From: Fulvimarina manganoxydans
GTDB taxonomy: Bacteria > Pseudomonadota > Alphaproteobacteria > Rhizobiales > Rhizobiaceae
Assembly (NCBI RefSeq): GCF_900176465.1
Contig: NZ_FWXR01000001.1
Coordinates: 124,001-188,000, forward strand
Direction of reading: 5' to 3'
DNA length: 64,000 nucleotides
Shown here one piece after another: positions 37,137-46,989 of the stretch. The stretch's first letter is position 1. Each line of letters begins with the position of its first letter. A program made the translations under genes and the position numbers. The notes under the pieces were generated by a model. The model was given only the letters and a program-made list of their open reading frames with translations. It made no database searches and had not been told where the DNA came from.

Positions 37137-37939
37137 GTGGCAGCTCCCCGCACGGGATGAACGAGCGCGATCAGGCCGCGCAGGACGAGGGTGATCAGCG
37201 CCAGGAAGGCCAGAACCGTCGCCGCCGCGAACGCGCCGGTCGTATTGTAGTCGTTGTAGAGAAGTTCGATCTGTAAGGGCAGCGTCATGGTCTGGCCTCG
37301 GATTGCGCCGGAGACGACGCTGACGGCGCCGAATTCGCCAATGGCCCGCGCGGTCGCCAGGATCGCGCCATAGACCAGCGGCCAGGTGATGTTCGGAAAG
37401 GTGACAAAGCGGAACATCTGCCAGCCGCTCGCCCCGAGGGTGAGCGCGGCGCGCTCCTCGTCCTCGCCCGCGACCGAGAGAACCGGCAGCACTTCGCGCA
37501 CCACGAAGGGGCATGTGACGAAGAGCGAGACGAGGACGATGCCGGCCAGATTGAACATCAGCTGGATGCCATAAGGCTGCAACGCGCCGCCGACCGGCCC
37601 ATAGGCGCCATAGACAAGCAGGAAGCAGAGGCCGGCGACGATCGGCGAGATCGCGAATGGCAGTTCGATGAGGACGAGCAGAACCCGGCGGCCGGGAAAG
37701 CGGAACCGCGCGATCGCCCAGGCGGCGCAAAGGCCGAAGACGATGTTGATCGGGACGACAATCAAGGCCGTCACGATGGTGAGCATGATCGCCGAGCGTG
37801 TTTCCGGCTCGCTGACGGCTGCCAACCAGACGCCGAAGCCCTCCGCGAAGGCTCTCGCGAAGATGACCGCGACCGGCATGACGATGACGACGAGGGCGAA
37901 GAGAATGGCGATGGCGATGAGGAGAGGACGCGCGCTCAC
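37133..37939 (-). CDS. cysW: Sulfate ABC transporter permease CysW
   Basis: 268 residues, six membrane helices. The binding-protein-dependent permease EAA loop is DEERAALTLGASGWQMFRFVTFPNI, close to that in CysW. It forms a heterodimer with CysT for ATP-driven uptake of sulfate or thiosulfate. Adjacent genes overlap by 4 bp at both ends: the start overlaps the cysT stop and its own stop overlaps the cysA start. This indicates tight translational coupling. The sequence GEFGAVSVVSGAIRGQTMTLP is typical for CysW. Confidence 0.93.
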   Translation of the reverse strand: MSARPLLIAIAILFALVVIVMPVAVIFARAFAEGFGVWLAAVSEPETRSAIMLTIVTALIVVPINIVFGLCAAWAIARFRFPGRRVLLVLIELPFAISPIVAGLCFLLVYGAYGPVGGALQPYGIQLMFNLAGIVLVSLFVTCPFVVREVLPVLSVAGEDEERAALTLGASGWQMFRFVTFPNITWPLVYGAILATARAIGEFGAVSVVSGAIRGQTMTLPLQIELLYNDYNTTGAFAAATVLAFLALITLVLRGLIALVHPVRGAAT

Positions 37940-38796
37940 GATCCACCCTCCAGCCGGCGATAAAGCCGCGTCTGCGCGACATTGATGAGAACGAGAAGGA
38001 CGAGCGACAGAGCCAGCATCGTTCCGGCGATCGCAGAGGCGGCGGGATAGTCGAATTCGTCTAGGCGGATCATGATCAGGAGCGAGGCGATTTCGGTCTG
38101 ATAGGGTATGTTGCCGGCGATGAAGATGACGGCGCCAAACTCGCCGAGGCTGCGCACGAAGCTGAGCCCCGTCCCGGTCAGGATACCTGGCGAGAGCTTC
38201 GGCAGGACGATGCTGATGAAAGTCTGCCAGCGCGAAGCACCGAGCGTCCAGGCCGCGGCTTCTTCATCCGGATCGAGCTCTTCGATCAGAGGCTGGATGG
38301 CGCGCACCGCGAAGGGCACCGAGGTGAAGGTCATGGCGATGACGATGCCCCACCAACTATAGGCGATCTGGAGTCCGAGCGGCGCGATGAGGCTGCCGAT
38401 CCACCCATCCTTCGAATAAAGCGCGACGAGCGCGATGCCCGCGACCGAGGTCGGTAGGGCGAAAGGCAGATCGACCAGCGCATCCAGTGCCGAACGCCCG
38501 AAAAAGCGATAGCGAACCAGCACCCAGGCAAGGATCAGCCCGAACAGACCGTTGACGAGGGTCGCAAGGGCGGCCGCGCCGATCGTCACGCGCAGGGCCG
38601 CGAGCGTGCGCTCGTCGCTCATGACGGCCAGATAGTCCGACAGCCCCAATTGCGAAAGCTGCCAGCCGAGGCCGGCCAGCGGCAGGAGCACGATCAGCGT
38701 GACGAAGGTCACGGAGACGCCCAGCGTCAGGCCGAAGCCCGGAAAAGGCGATCGGCGGCGGCGAAGGGCATCGAGAGGCGTCTGTAAGATCGGCAT
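37936..38796 (-). CDS. cysT: Sulfate ABC transporter permease CysT
   Basis: 286 residues from ATG 38796 (a TTG 15 bp upstream is an alternative start). Six membrane helices with the EAA loop EEAAAWTLGASRWQTFISIVLPKL and the CysT-type GEFGAVIFIAGNIPYQTEIASLLI. It pairs with CysW in the inner membrane. No strong Shine-Dalgarno sequence is visible. A stable hairpin (38816-38853) lies between cysP and this gene and may reduce the amount of downstream message relative to the binding protein. Confidence 0.93.
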   Translation of the reverse strand: MPILQTPLDALRRRRSPFPGFGLTLGVSVTFVTLIVLLPLAGLGWQLSQLGLSDYLAVMSDERTLAALRVTIGAAALATLVNGLFGLILAWVLVRYRFFGRSALDALVDLPFALPTSVAGIALVALYSKDGWIGSLIAPLGLQIAYSWWGIVIAMTFTSVPFAVRAIQPLIEELDPDEEAAAWTLGASRWQTFISIVLPKLSPGILTGTGLSFVRSLGEFGAVIFIAGNIPYQTEIASLLIMIRLDEFDYPAASAIAGTMLALSLVLLVLINVAQTRLYRRLEGGS

Positions 38797-38815
38797 ATCA
38801 GCGGCTGTCAAAGGC

Positions 38816-38853
38816 GAACACCCACCCCCGAAAGCGCACGGGGATGGGTGTTC
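38816..38853 (-). promoter_or_regulatory. Intercistronic hairpin between cysP and cysT
   Basis: GAACACCCACCCCCG (38816-38830) pairs with CGGGGATGGGTGTTC (38839-38853) with a single non-Watson-Crick position and an 8-base loop. It is placed 21 bp after the cysP stop and has no following T-run. Similar REP-like hairpins elsewhere protect the binding-protein mRNA from 3' exonucleases. Confidence 0.75.
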
Positions 38854-38874
38854 GCGTCACCTTGAGGGATGACC

Positions 38875-39864
38875 TTACTGGCGCTGGAGTTCGTCGAGAA
38901 CACCGCCAGAGGCGAAATGGGTTTCCTGAGCCTGCTCCCAAGATCCGAAGACATCTTCGACCTTGAAGAGCTCGACCTCGGGGAAGCGGTCGGCATTGGC
39001 CTTCACCACCGCCTCGTCATGGACGCGGTTGTTGAAGGAGGCGAGGATTTCCTGCCCCTTGGTCGAATAGAGGAAGTTGAGATAGTCGCGGGCGATCTCC
39101 TCGGTGCCGCGCTGGCTCGCGACCTTCTCGACGATAGCGACCGGGAATTCGGCCAGCAGCGACTGTGCCGGAACCACGGTTTCATAGCCTTCGGTCTGTC
39201 CGGCGATGTTGAGCGCCTCGGCCTCGAAGGTGACGAGGACATCGCCGATGCCCCTTTCGGTGAAGGTGGTCGTCGCGCCGCGCCCGCCCGTGTCGAAGAC
39301 TTCCACATTGTTCAGCATCTTCGTCATGTAATCGCGGACCTTGGCCTCGTCGCCGCCAAACTCGTCCATCGCCCAGGCCCAGGCGGCGAGATAGGTGTAG
39401 CGGCCATTGCCCGAGGTCTTGGGATTCGGAAAGATCACCGACACGCCTTCGCGCGCGAGATCGTCCCAACCGTCGATATCCTTCGGATTGCCCTCGCGCA
39501 CCATGAAAGCCGGCAGCGAATAATAGGGCGAGGCGTTGTTCGGGAACTGCTGCTGCCAGTCTGACGCCACGAAGCCGTTCTCGGCCAGGATCTCGACATC
39601 CAGCACCTGGTTGAAGGTCACGAGATCGGCCTGCAGCCCTTGAAGGATGGCACGGGCCTGTTTGGAGGAACCGGCATGGCTCTGATTGATCGTCAGCGGA
39701 GCAGCGTCCGCGCCGCGCTGTTCGAGGAAGGCCGGGTTGATCGCGGCATAGAGCTCGCGGGCAATGTCATAGGAGACATTGAGGATGTCTTTTTCCTGTG
39801 CCTGGGCCGGCCCGGCCAGGGTGCCACCGATCAGGGTCAAGGCGGCCGCGAACTGACGAAACAT
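38875..39864 (-). CDS. cysP: Sulfate/thiosulfate-binding periplasmic protein
   Basis: 329 residues with a signal peptide ending AGPAQA-QE (about 1-22). The mature protein matches the sulfate-binding family: ILNVSYDIARELYAAINPAF, INQSHAGSSKQARAILQGL with the SGSS-like anion-binding loop, VFPNPKTSGNGRYTYLAAW (the sequence here reads VIFPNPKTSGN), and TTFTERGIGDVLVTFEAE. It delivers sulfate or thiosulfate to CysTWA. Either CysP or Sbp could be the right name. GGAGAG precedes the ATG. An unusual set of CGCGTTCCA half-sites lies 114-146 bp upstream. Confidence 0.93.
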   Translation of the reverse strand: MFRQFAAALTLIGGTLAGPAQAQEKDILNVSYDIARELYAAINPAFLEQRGADAAPLTINQSHAGSSKQARAILQGLQADLVTFNQVLDVEILAENGFVASDWQQQFPNNASPYYSLPAFMVREGNPKDIDGWDDLAREGVSVIFPNPKTSGNGRYTYLAAWAWAMDEFGGDEAKVRDYMTKMLNNVEVFDTGGRGATTTFTERGIGDVLVTFEAEALNIAGQTEGYETVVPAQSLLAEFPVAIVEKVASQRGTEEIARDYLNFLYSTKGQEILASFNNRVHDEAVVKANADRFPEVELFKVEDVFGSWEQAQETHFASGGVLDELQRQ

Positions 39865-39977
39865 GATCTCTCCTTCAACGCTCGGTCAGACTGCGAGATA
39901 CGCAAGCTGGCCTGCGTTGCAATCCCCTTCTCCTCAATGAAAAATAGCCATCCGCCTCGAGCTTGAAGAATAGGACC

Positions 39978-40010
39978 GCGTTCCACGAAAGCGCGTTCCA
40001 TTGGAACGCG
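39978..40010. promoter_or_regulatory. Candidate operator upstream of cysP
   Basis: CGCGTTCCA (39978-39986), then CGCGTTCCATTGGAACGCG (39992-40010). This makes a 19-bp palindrome with one central base plus an extra direct half-site. It lies 114-146 bp before the cysP start. A similar GTTCC-N3-GGAAC palindrome stands at 63329. Which regulator binds is unknown. Confidence 0.5.
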
Positions 40011-40319
40011 AAGGACGATGAAATGCGTCTGGGTCCGTGGCTTTGTCGGCTTGTCGACGGCCGCAAAATCGAGTGAGTCGGTGCGCGCTGGTGGCAGCCG
40101 GAGCTCGTTGTCCAAGAATGCTCACCAACAAAAAAGACGCCTCCTTTTGGGAAGACGCCTTCTTCATATTGCTTTAAAACATCGGCATCAGGCCATGGCG
40201 ATGCCATCAAGTGTCTCATACGAGATCCGTTTGATCGCTTCGCGATCCGGATTTTTGGAGCCGCTCAAGCGCCGCGTGGGCTTTGATACGGCGGCCGACT
40301 GAACCAGCCGGACACCATA
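40011..40319. other. Spacer between the sulfate operon and secA
   Basis: 309 bp, no gene. Contains GATCGC-ttc-GCGATC (40233-40247) nested in ATCCG ... CGGAT, followed on the plus strand by ATTTTT. It also has direct repeats of AGACGCC near 40136 and 40153. The nested hairpin could be a terminator-like element, but no plus-strand gene ends here; on the minus strand (secA end) no T-run follows. Confidence 0.45.
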
Positions 40320-43055
40320 TTACGCATAAGCCCCGTGGCAGTGCTTGAACTTCTTGCCCGATCCGCAGGGGCAAGGCTCGTTGCGGCCGACCTGACCCCA
40401 TGTGGACGGATCGTTCGGATCGACGCGCAAGCCGTCGGCGGCGGCGGGCGTGAAGTTCGCGGTCATCCGTTCGCCGCCATTGCCGAACTCGTCCTCGCCG
40501 GTCGTCGCATCGACATGATGCCCTTCGACCTCGGGCGGCCGGAGGTCCATCTGAGCATCCTCGGGGCGTACGATCTCCACCTGCATGAGCTGGGTAGTCA
40601 CGCGCTCGCGCATATTGCCGAGCATGGACTGGAAGAGCTCGAAGGCCTCCGACTTGTACTCGTTGAGCGGATCGCGCTGGGCATAGCCGCGGAAGCCGAT
40701 GACCGAGCGCAGATGGTCGAGATTGACCAGATGCTCGCGCCAGAGGGCATCGATCGTCTGGAGCACGACCGAGCGCTCCACATAGGTCATGACGTCGGCG
40801 CCGAAGCGCTGGCGCTTGTCCGCGATATGGGCGTCGGCGGCTGCCGTCATGCGCTCGCGAATGTCGTCCTCGGCCACACCCTCTTCCTTGGCCCAGTCGA
40901 CGACCGGCAGGTCGAGATTGAGGATCTGGCGGGTGTCGTCGCGCAGGGCCTCGGTGGTCCACTGCTCGGCATAGGTGCGCTCGGGAATATGCCGACGCAC
41001 GAGATTGTCGATCGTCTCGTGGCGCATGTCCTCGGTGGTCTCGGAGACCTCCTCGGGATTAGCCTCCATCAGCTCAACGCGCTGGTCGAAGATCACGCGA
41101 CGCTGATCGTTCATCACGTCGTCGTATTTCAGAAGGTTCTTGCGGATGTCGAAGTTGCGCGCCTCGACCTTCTTCTGCGCCCGCTCCAAGGCCTTGTTGA
41201 TCCAAGGATGGACGATAGCCTCACCCTCTTTCAGACCGAGCTTCTGCAGCATGCCGTCCATCCGGTCGGAGCCGAAGATTCGCATCAGATCGTCCTGGAG
41301 GGACAGATAGAATTTCGAGCGGCCCGGATCGCCCTGGCGGCCCGAGCGGCCGCGCAGCTGGTTGTCGATGCGCCGGCTTTCGTGGCGCTCGGTGGCGAGA
41401 ACGTAGAGACCGCCATTGGCGATCGCCTGTTCCTTCAGCCGCTTGACGTCGGCGCGGATCGCCGCCTCGCGCTGATCGCGCTCGGGGCCTTCCGGCATGT
41501 CCTTCAGCTCCATGCCGATGCGCATCTGCGGATTGCCGCCGAGCTGGATGTCGGTGCCGCGGCCCGCCATATTGGTGGCGATCGTCACCGCGCCGGGAAC
41601 GCCGGCCTGGGCGACGATATAGGCTTCCTGCTCGTGATGGCGGGCATTGAGGACGTGGAAGTCCTTGAGGCCGTCGCGCTTTAAGCGTTCGGCCAGAAGC
41701 TCGGACTTCTCGATCGAAGTGGTGCCGACCAGGATCGGCTGGCCGCGCGAATGAGCCTCGCGGATTTCGGCGCTGATCGCTGCGAATTTCTCGTCGAAGG
41801 TCCGATAGACCTCGTCATCCTCGTCGATACGCGCGATCGGCAGATTGGTCGGGACCTCGATGACGTCCAGGCCGTAAATGTCGCCGAACTCGGCCGCTTC
41901 TGTTTGCGCCGTCCCGGTCATGCCGGACAGCTTCTTGTACATGCGGAAATAGTTCTGAAAGGTAATCGAGGCGAGGGTCTGGTTCTCGGGCTGGATCGTC
42001 ACGCCTTCCTTGGCCTCCAGCGCCTGGTGAAGGCCTTCGGAGAAGCGTCGGCCGGGCATCATGCGGCCCGTGAACTCGTCGATGATGACCACCTCGTCAT
42101 TGCGGACGATGTAGTCCTTGTCGCGCTGGAAAAGCGTATGGGCCTTCAGCGCGTTGTTGACGTGATGGACGATCGCGACATTCTCGATGTCGTAGAGTGA
42201 GGCGCCCTGGAGATGGCCGGCCTCTTCCAGCATGCGCTCCAGCTTCTCCGTGCCGCCTTCGGTGAAGGTGACGGCGCGCTGCTTCTCGTCGAGTTCGAAA
42301 TCCTCCGCGTTCAAAGCGGGGATGAAGCCGTCGATCGTCTTGTAGAGATCGGAGCGGTCGTCGAGCGGGCCGGAAATGATCAGCGGCGTGCGCGCCTCGT
42401 CGATGAGGATCGAATCCACCTCGTCGACGATCGCGTAATGATGACCGCGCTGGACCATCTGCGCGCGCTCATATTTCATGTTGTCGCGCAGATAGTCGAA
42501 GCCGAGCTCGTTATTCGTGCCATAGGTGACGTCGCAGGCATAGGCCGCGCGGCGCTGGGCGTCCGACATGCCATGGACGATGACACCCGTGGTCAGACCA
42601 AGGGCGCGATAGAGGCGCCCCATTTCCTCGGCATCGCGGCTGGCGAGGTAGTCGTTCACGGTCACGACGTGAACGCCCTTTTCCTCCAGCGCGTTGAGAT
42701 AGACAGCAAGGGTCGCGACCAGGGTCTTGCCTTCGCCAGTCTTCATCTCGGCGATGGCGCCGCTGTTGAGGACGATGCCGCCGATCATCTGAACGTCGAA
42801 ATGCCGCATGCCGAGCGTGCGTTTGGAGGCCTCGCGGACCAGGGCGAAAGCGGGGACGAGCAGGTCGTTCACCGTCTTGCCGGAAGCGAGCTGGGCCTTG
42901 AACTCGGCCGTCTTGCCGCGGATCTCCGCGTCGCTCAGCTTGGAATAGTCGTCTTCGAGGGCCGCGATGGCTTCGATCTGGCTGCGGTGGCGTCGGACGA
43001 GCCTGTCGTTCGAACTTCCGAGCAATTTGCGGGCGATGCCGCCGAGACCCAGCAT
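40320..43055 (-). CDS. secA: Protein translocase ATPase SecA
   Basis: 911 residues, typical for alphaproteobacteria. Motor of the Sec preprotein translocase at the inner membrane. Walker A is MKTGEGKT at 104-111, the DEAD-type box is VDEVDSIL, and [15 protein letters not shown] and [12 protein letters not shown] form the second nucleotide-binding fold. The C-terminus has the zinc/SecB-binding tail [22 protein letters not shown] 43055 starts the standard [14 protein letters not shown], with AAGGAC upstream. A periplasmic parvulin gene diverges 332 bp away, a neighbour pair often seen in this class. Confidence 0.98.
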   Translation of the reverse strand: MLGLGGIARKLLGSSNDRLVRRHRSQIEAIAALEDDYSKLSDAEIRGKTAEFKAQLASGKTVNDLLVPAFALVREASKRTLGMRHFDVQMIGGIVLNSGAIAEMKTGEGKTLVATLAVYLNALEEKGVHVVTVNDYLASRDAEEMGRLYRALGLTTGVIVHGMSDAQRRAAYACDVTYGTNNELGFDYLRDNMKYERAQMVQRGHHYAIVDEVDSILIDEARTPLIISGPLDDRSDLYKTIDGFIPALNAEDFELDEKQRAVTFTEGGTEKLERMLEEAGHLQGASLYDIENVAIVHHVNNALKAHTLFQRDKDYIVRNDEVVIIDEFTGRMMPGRRFSEGLHQALEAKEGVTIQPENQTLASITFQNYFRMYKKLSGMTGTAQTEAAEFGDIYGLDVIEVPTNLPIARIDEDDEVYRTFDEKFAAISAEIREAHSRGQPILVGTTSIEKSELLAERLKRDGLKDFHVLNARHHEQEAYIVAQAGVPGAVTIATNMAGRGTDIQLGGNPQMRIGMELKDMPEGPERDQREAAIRADVKRLKEQAIANGGLYVLATERHESRRIDNQLRGRSGRQGDPGRSKFYLSLQDDLMRIFGSDRMDGMLQKLGLKEGEAIVHPWINKALERAQKKVEARNFDIRKNLLKYDDVMNDQRRVIFDQRVELMEANPEEVSETTEDMRHETIDNLVRRHIPERTYAEQWTTEALRDDTRQILNLDLPVVDWAKEEGVAEDDIRERMTAAADAHIADKRQRFGADVMTYVERSVVLQTIDALWREHLVNLDHLRSVIGFRGYAQRDPLNEYKSEAFELFQSMLGNMRERVTTQLMQVEIVRPEDAQMDLRPPEVEGHHVDATTGEDEFGNGGERMTANFTPAAADGLRVDPNDPSTWGQVGRNEPCPCGSGKKFKHCHGAYA

Positions 43056-43387
43056 GGACCGGTCCTTCTCGTCACTGTTTACGATGTGCCGGTGACTCCC
43101 GCACCGGTCCAAGAGACCGGCCGCCGCTTCGTTCCCGAAGCACCCGCCCTTCGGCGACGGGAGCCTTCAAACTTTCAGGAAGGCGGCTGGACTTTCGGGA
43201 CGGGCGAGAGATAAGAGGGCCCCAAACCGATGTCAACGGCGGGTTCCGGGCTTGCCCATGCGATCCCGCTCGCGACTCGGGCTGCCTCGATTTTCCGGCT
43301 GGCCGGGACCGCTCTCACCTCGGGCAATACGGCGCCCATCCGGGGACATGACGAGATAAACACTGCCAAAAGGACGACGACATCCTC
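43056..43387. other. Divergent promoter region secA / parvulin
   Basis: 332 bp without a gene. GC-rich; I see no secure -35/-10 pair, hairpin or leader peptide such as SecM. Both genes must be transcribed from here. Confidence 0.5.
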
Positions 43388-44260
43388 ATGCGCACCATCT
43401 CCCGCACGGCGCTTCTCGCCGCGATCCTGGCGACGGGCACGCTTGCCGGCGCACCGGTCTTCGCTCAGTCGAAGGTGATCGCCACGGTCGGCTCCGACGA
43501 GATCACCGAGGCCGATCTGGCCGCCGCTGAGGCCGAGATCGGCGAGGATTTCCGGCAGGTGCCCGAAGAACAGCGTCGTCTGGCCGTTCTCTCGGCGCTG
43601 ATCGACATCAAGGTTCTGGCAGCCGAAGCCGAGAAGGCCGACCTTCAGGACGATCCGACCGTTGCCGGCCAGCTCGACTTCCTGCGCGATCGCACGCTTC
43701 ACAACGCCTATTTCGAGAAGAACGGCGTCGATGCGGTGACCGACGAAGAGCTGAAGGGGCGCTACGACAAGGAGATCGCGGCGCTCGAGCCGCGTGAGGA
43801 AATCCATGCGCGTCATATTCTTCTGAAGACCAAGGAAGAGGCCGAGGCGGTCATCGGTGAGCTTCAGAACGGTGCCGATTTCGCCAAGGTCGCCGAAGAG
43901 AAGTCGACCGGTCCGAGCGGGCCCAATGGCGGCGATCTCGGCTTCTTCTCGGCCGGCCAGATGGTGCCCGAATTCGAGAAGGCCGCCTTCGCCCTCGAGC
44001 CCGGCTCGATCACGAGCGAGCCTGTCCAGACTCAGTTCGGCTGGCACGTGATCAAGGTCGAGGAAAAGCGTCAGGCCCAGCCGCCGAGCTTCGAGGAGGT
44101 CAAGGACCGCATTCGTCAGCTCGTCCTGCGCGATAAATACCTCCAGCTCGTCAAAGAAGCCCGCGACGAGATGCCGGTCGAATACGTGGATCCGGAGATG
44201 AAGTCGCAGGTCGAGGCCATCGAGTCCGAGATCAAGGCGCGCGCCGGATCTGCCGAGTAA
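43388..44260 (+). CDS. Periplasmic parvulin-type peptidyl-prolyl isomerase
   Basis: 290 residues with a signal peptide ending APVFA-QS (cleavage near 26). An N-terminal SurA-like helical part (about 30-120) precedes one PpiC rotamase domain (about 135-235): HARHILLKTKEEAEAV, STGPSGPNGGDLGFF and QTQFGWHVIKVE. Such proteins help fold or escort outer-membrane and secreted proteins in the periplasm, which fits the position next to secA. The C-terminal helix is Glu/Lys-rich. A single rotamase domain separates it from classic two-domain SurA. Confidence 0.93.
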   Translation: MRTISRTALLAAILATGTLAGAPVFAQSKVIATVGSDEITEADLAAAEAEIGEDFRQVPEEQRRLAVLSALIDIKVLAAEAEKADLQDDPTVAGQLDFLRDRTLHNAYFEKNGVDAVTDEELKGRYDKEIAALEPREEIHARHILLKTKEEAEAVIGELQNGADFAKVAEEKSTGPSGPNGGDLGFFSAGQMVPEFEKAAFALEPGSITSEPVQTQFGWHVIKVEEKRQAQPPSFEEVKDRIRQLVLRDKYLQLVKEARDEMPVEYVDPEMKSQVEAIESEIKARAGSAE

Positions 44261-44266
44261 AGGTAA

Positions 44267-44294
44267 GCGGTCCGGGCCGCTCAGGCCGGACCGC
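44267..44294 (+). terminator. Hairpin after the parvulin gene
   Basis: Perfect 9-bp stem GCGGTCCGG (44267-44275) / CCGGACCGC (44286-44294), 6 bases after the stop. Followed by CCCTGG rather than T, so intrinsic termination would be weak. Confidence 0.55.
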
Positions 44295-44434
44295 CCCTGG
44301 TGGGACTGGGCCGATCTGCGATCGAAGGATTGGCGGTCTGCCTCGCCCGCCCGCCCTCTTGGCGTTGCCTCGGGCCGGCGACGATCGGCCCCATCGCCTG
44401 ATCATGCTGCTTTGAACGAGGAAAGCCCGCCGCC

Positions 44435-45676
44435 ATGGCCCACGCCGTCTCTCCGCTCGCGCCGAAATCCATCCCCAATGCGCCCGGTCTCGAGGGCGTC
44501 AGGATCGCGACCGCCTCGGCCGGCATCAAATATAAGGGCCGGACCGATCTGATGGTCATGGTCTTCGACGAGCCGGCGGCGGTCGCCGGCGTCTTCACGA
44601 CCTCTAGATGTCCGTCGGCCCCAGTCGACTTCTGCCGCGCCAATCTGGTTCATGGGCGCGCCCGGGTTCTCGTGGTCAATTCCGGCAATGCTAATGCCTT
44701 TACGGGCAAGAAGGGCCGTGAATCGACGGCTGCGACGGCGAAAGCGGCGGCCGAGGCGGCGGGATGCGAGGAAAGCGAGGTGTTTCTCGCCTCGACGGGC
44801 GTCATCGGCGAACCGCTCGACGTCTCGCGCTTCTCCCATCTTCTCGGCGATCTCGCCAAGGAAGCCATACCCGGCCGTTGGCGCGAGGCTGCCGAAGCAA
44901 TCATGACGACGGACACCTATCCGAAGCTCGTCACCCGCCAGGCCGAGATCGGCGGGACCACGGTCACCGTCAACGGGATCGCCAAGGGCGCGGGCATGAT
45001 CGCGCCGGACATGGCGACGATGCTGTCCTTCCTCGCAACGGACGCGCCGATTTCGGCGCCGGTTCTCCAGAGCCTCCTGCGCGAAGCCGTCGAGCCGAGC
45101 TTCAATTCCGTCACGGTCGACAGCGATACCTCCACCTCCGACACGCTGCTCCTGTTCGCGACGGGACGGGCTAAGGGGCGCGGCTGCCCAGAAATCACCG
45201 ATGCTGCGGATGAGCGCCTTGGCGGCTTTCGCGAGGCTTTGAAGGGGCTGCTTCTCGACCTCGCACGCCAGGTCGCACGCGACGGCGAAGGCGCTCGCAA
45301 GGAAATCGTGGTGACGGTCGAGGGCGCTCTGAGCGATGCGGCGGCCAAGCGGATCGCGCTGTCGATCGCCAATTCGCCTCTGGTCAAGACGGCGGTCGCC
45401 GGCGAGGATGCCAATTGGGGCCGCGTCGTCATGGCCGTCGGGAAGGCGGGCGAAGAGGCGGACCGCGATCGCCTCGCGATCCATTTTGGCGATGTGCGTG
45501 TCGCTTTCGAGGGCGAGCGCGATCCGCACTATTCGGAAGCGGCCGCGAGCGCGGTGATGAAGCGGGAGGAAATCCCGATCCGCGTCGAACTCGGCCTCGG
45601 GTCCGGGCGCTGGACCGTCTATACCTGTGACCTGACGAAGGAATATGTGGCGATCAATGGCGATTACAGAAGCTGA
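44435..45676 (+). CDS. argJ: Bifunctional ornithine acetyltransferase / N-acetylglutamate synthase
   Basis: 413 residues. ArgJ transfers the acetyl group from N-acetylornithine to glutamate and can also use acetyl-CoA, closing the cyclic arginine pathway. It self-cleaves before a nucleophilic Thr; here Thr195 in [33 protein letters not shown] and the C-terminal [27 protein letters not shown] are family signatures. The next gene, a GNAT protein, starts inside the last 20 bp, so translation is coupled; mutT follows. The triad argJ-GNAT-mutT behind secA/parvulin is a common rhizobial arrangement. argH is about 13 kb away. Confidence 0.97.
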   Translation: MAHAVSPLAPKSIPNAPGLEGVRIATASAGIKYKGRTDLMVMVFDEPAAVAGVFTTSRCPSAPVDFCRANLVHGRARVLVVNSGNANAFTGKKGRESTAATAKAAAEAAGCEESEVFLASTGVIGEPLDVSRFSHLLGDLAKEAIPGRWREAAEAIMTTDTYPKLVTRQAEIGGTTVTVNGIAKGAGMIAPDMATMLSFLATDAPISAPVLQSLLREAVEPSFNSVTVDSDTSTSDTLLLFATGRAKGRGCPEITDAADERLGGFREALKGLLLDLARQVARDGEGARKEIVVTVEGALSDAAAKRIALSIANSPLVKTAVAGEDANWGRVVMAVGKAGEEADRDRLAIHFGDVRVAFEGERDPHYSEAAASAVMKREEIPIRVELGLGSGRWTVYTCDLTKEYVAINGDYRS

Positions 45677-46448
45677 CTCGGCCTCCAAGCTCGCGGTGAT
45701 CCGCCGGCTGGAAGCCGTGGGCTTCCGGGCTTTCCCTGCCACCCATACCGTCTTCGACGGCACCTGGGCCGTGCGGCTCACGCCGGCCTTTCCGGCCAAG
45801 CGCCTGAATTCGGTCAATCCGCTCGATCCGTCCGATCACGCTCGCATCGCCGAGCGGGTCCAGGCGGCCGAGCGTCGCTTTGCCGAAGCCGGTCGCTCGC
45901 TGGTCTTCCGGCTCTCCCCGCTGGCCTCGCCCGAGCTCGTCGCCTTTCTCGACGACGCCGGATTTCGTGCCTTCGACGAAACGCTGGTCATGACTTGCGA
46001 TTTGGAGAAGGCGGACTTTGCCGATCTCGTCGACCGGATTCCGATCCATGACGTCCAGCGCTATGTGGCAGCGAGCCTTGCCGTTCACGAGCGCCCCGCC
46101 TCTCTCGGCAATGGCCTTCAGCGCATTTTGGAGGACATCGCTCCGCAAAAGGCGATGTTTGTGCGCCAGGAGGCTTGTGGTTCGCCCGAAGCTGTGGCGC
46201 TAGCAATCAACGAGCGCGAGCTTGCCGGTATCCTCGACGTCGCCGTCGCCAAGAGCCGACGCGGCCATGGCATCGGCCGCGATCTCGTTCGCACGGCGCT
46301 GCGTCATGTGCATCTGCGCGGCGCCAAGACTGCTTGGGTTCAGGTGGAGGCCGACAACGAGGCGGGCCTGAGGCTCTATCGCTCGCTCGGCTTTTCGGAA
46401 GCCTATCGCTACATCTACCGAGCCCGGTTCGAGACGGAGCGCTCATGA
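45657..46448 (+). CDS. GNAT family N-acetyltransferase, two-domain type
   Basis: 263 residues from ATG 45657 (ATG 45645, four codons earlier, is possible; AAGGA lies closer to the later one). The C-terminal GNAT domain has the acetyl-CoA loop [18 protein letters not shown] and [19 protein letters not shown]. The N-terminal half (about 1-130) looks like a degenerate second GNAT fold. The substrate is unknown. Its start overlaps the argJ end by 20 bp and its stop overlaps the mutT start (ATGA), so it belongs to this operon; a link to arginine metabolism is only positional. Confidence 0.85.
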   Translation: MAITEADSASKLAVIRRLEAVGFRAFPATHTVFDGTWAVRLTPAFPAKRLNSVNPLDPSDHARIAERVQAAERRFAEAGRSLVFRLSPLASPELVAFLDDAGFRAFDETLVMTCDLEKADFADLVDRIPIHDVQRYVAASLAVHERPASLGNGLQRILEDIAPQKAMFVRQEACGSPEAVALAINERELAGILDVAVAKSRRGHGIGRDLVRTALRHVHLRGAKTAWVQVEADNEAGLRLYRSLGFSEAYRYIYRARFETERS

Positions 46449-46861
46449 GTGCGAATGCGCGAAAGATCTTGCTCGTCGCGGCGTGCGCGCTGATCGATGC
46501 CGATGGGCGGCTCCTTATCGCCCAACGGCCAGAGGGCAAGTCTCTGGCCGGTCTCTGGGAGTTTCCTGGAGGCAAGGTCGAGCCGGGTGAGACACCCGAG
46601 GAGACACTGATTCGGGAGCTGCGCGAGGAACTCGGCGTCGAGACGCGCGAGGCCTGTCTCGCCCCGCTGACCTTCGCCAGCCACAGCTATGACGACTTCC
46701 ACCTCCTGATGCCGCTCTATGTCTGCCGACGCTTCGAGGGGATTGCGCGCGGCGAGGAAGGCCAAGCGGTGAAGTGGGTGCGCGCGAAGGACCTGAGGTC
46801 CTATCCCATGCCGCCGGCCGACGAGCCGCTGATCGCGCCGCTGATCGACCTTCTCGGTTGA
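46445..46861 (+). CDS. mutT: 8-oxo-dGTP diphosphatase (Nudix, MutT)
   Basis: 138 residues. Nudix box GGKVEPGETPEETLIREL plus REELGV at about 42-64 (G-x5-E-x7-REUxEExGU is met). LWEFPGGK and the C-terminal WVRAKDLRSYPMPPAD match MutT, which hydrolyses oxidised guanine nucleotides to keep them out of DNA. The ATG overlaps the GNAT stop codon by four bases; last gene of argJ-GNAT-mutT. Distinguishing MutT from other Nudix enzymes by sequence alone is fairly safe here because of the PGGK context and length. Confidence 0.93.
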   Translation: MSANARKILLVAACALIDADGRLLIAQRPEGKSLAGLWEFPGGKVEPGETPEETLIRELREELGVETREACLAPLTFASHSYDDFHLLMPLYVCRRFEGIARGEEGQAVKWVRAKDLRSYPMPPADEPLIAPLIDLLG

Positions 46862-46924
46862 GAAACGAAGGCCGATTTTTGAGGCTGACGCTCAGACCCG
46901 TCGGAGACAGCCGCAGAGAATTTG

Positions 46925-46939
46925 TTAAATCCTTCCTAA
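46925..46939 (+). promoter_or_regulatory. Candidate CtrA-type site upstream of the pilin pair
   Basis: TTAA-ATCCTTC-CTAA: one half-site perfect, correct 7-bp spacing, second half with one mismatch to TTAA-N7-TTAA. It stands 51 bp ahead of the small membrane protein start (46990). Pilin genes are CtrA targets in Caulobacter. Confidence 0.35.
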
Positions 46940-46989
46940 GACTCCTCCGGCCATAATGAACCCGCAGGGGAAAAGTCTGTGAGGACGGC

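Noticed and set aside
37137-37982. Open frame running upstream of cysA through cysW
   Set aside because: The same frame as cysA stays open, but it lies out of frame over cysW; cysA starts at 37136 with an ATGA overlap, as in other operon joints here.
40110-40160. Possible secA terminator made of GACGCC repeats and an A-run
   Set aside because: The GACGCC copies are direct, not inverted, so no hairpin forms.
40335-41684. 449-codon open frame opposite secA
   Set aside because: Antisense shadow of a certain gene; no signal, motif or start context.
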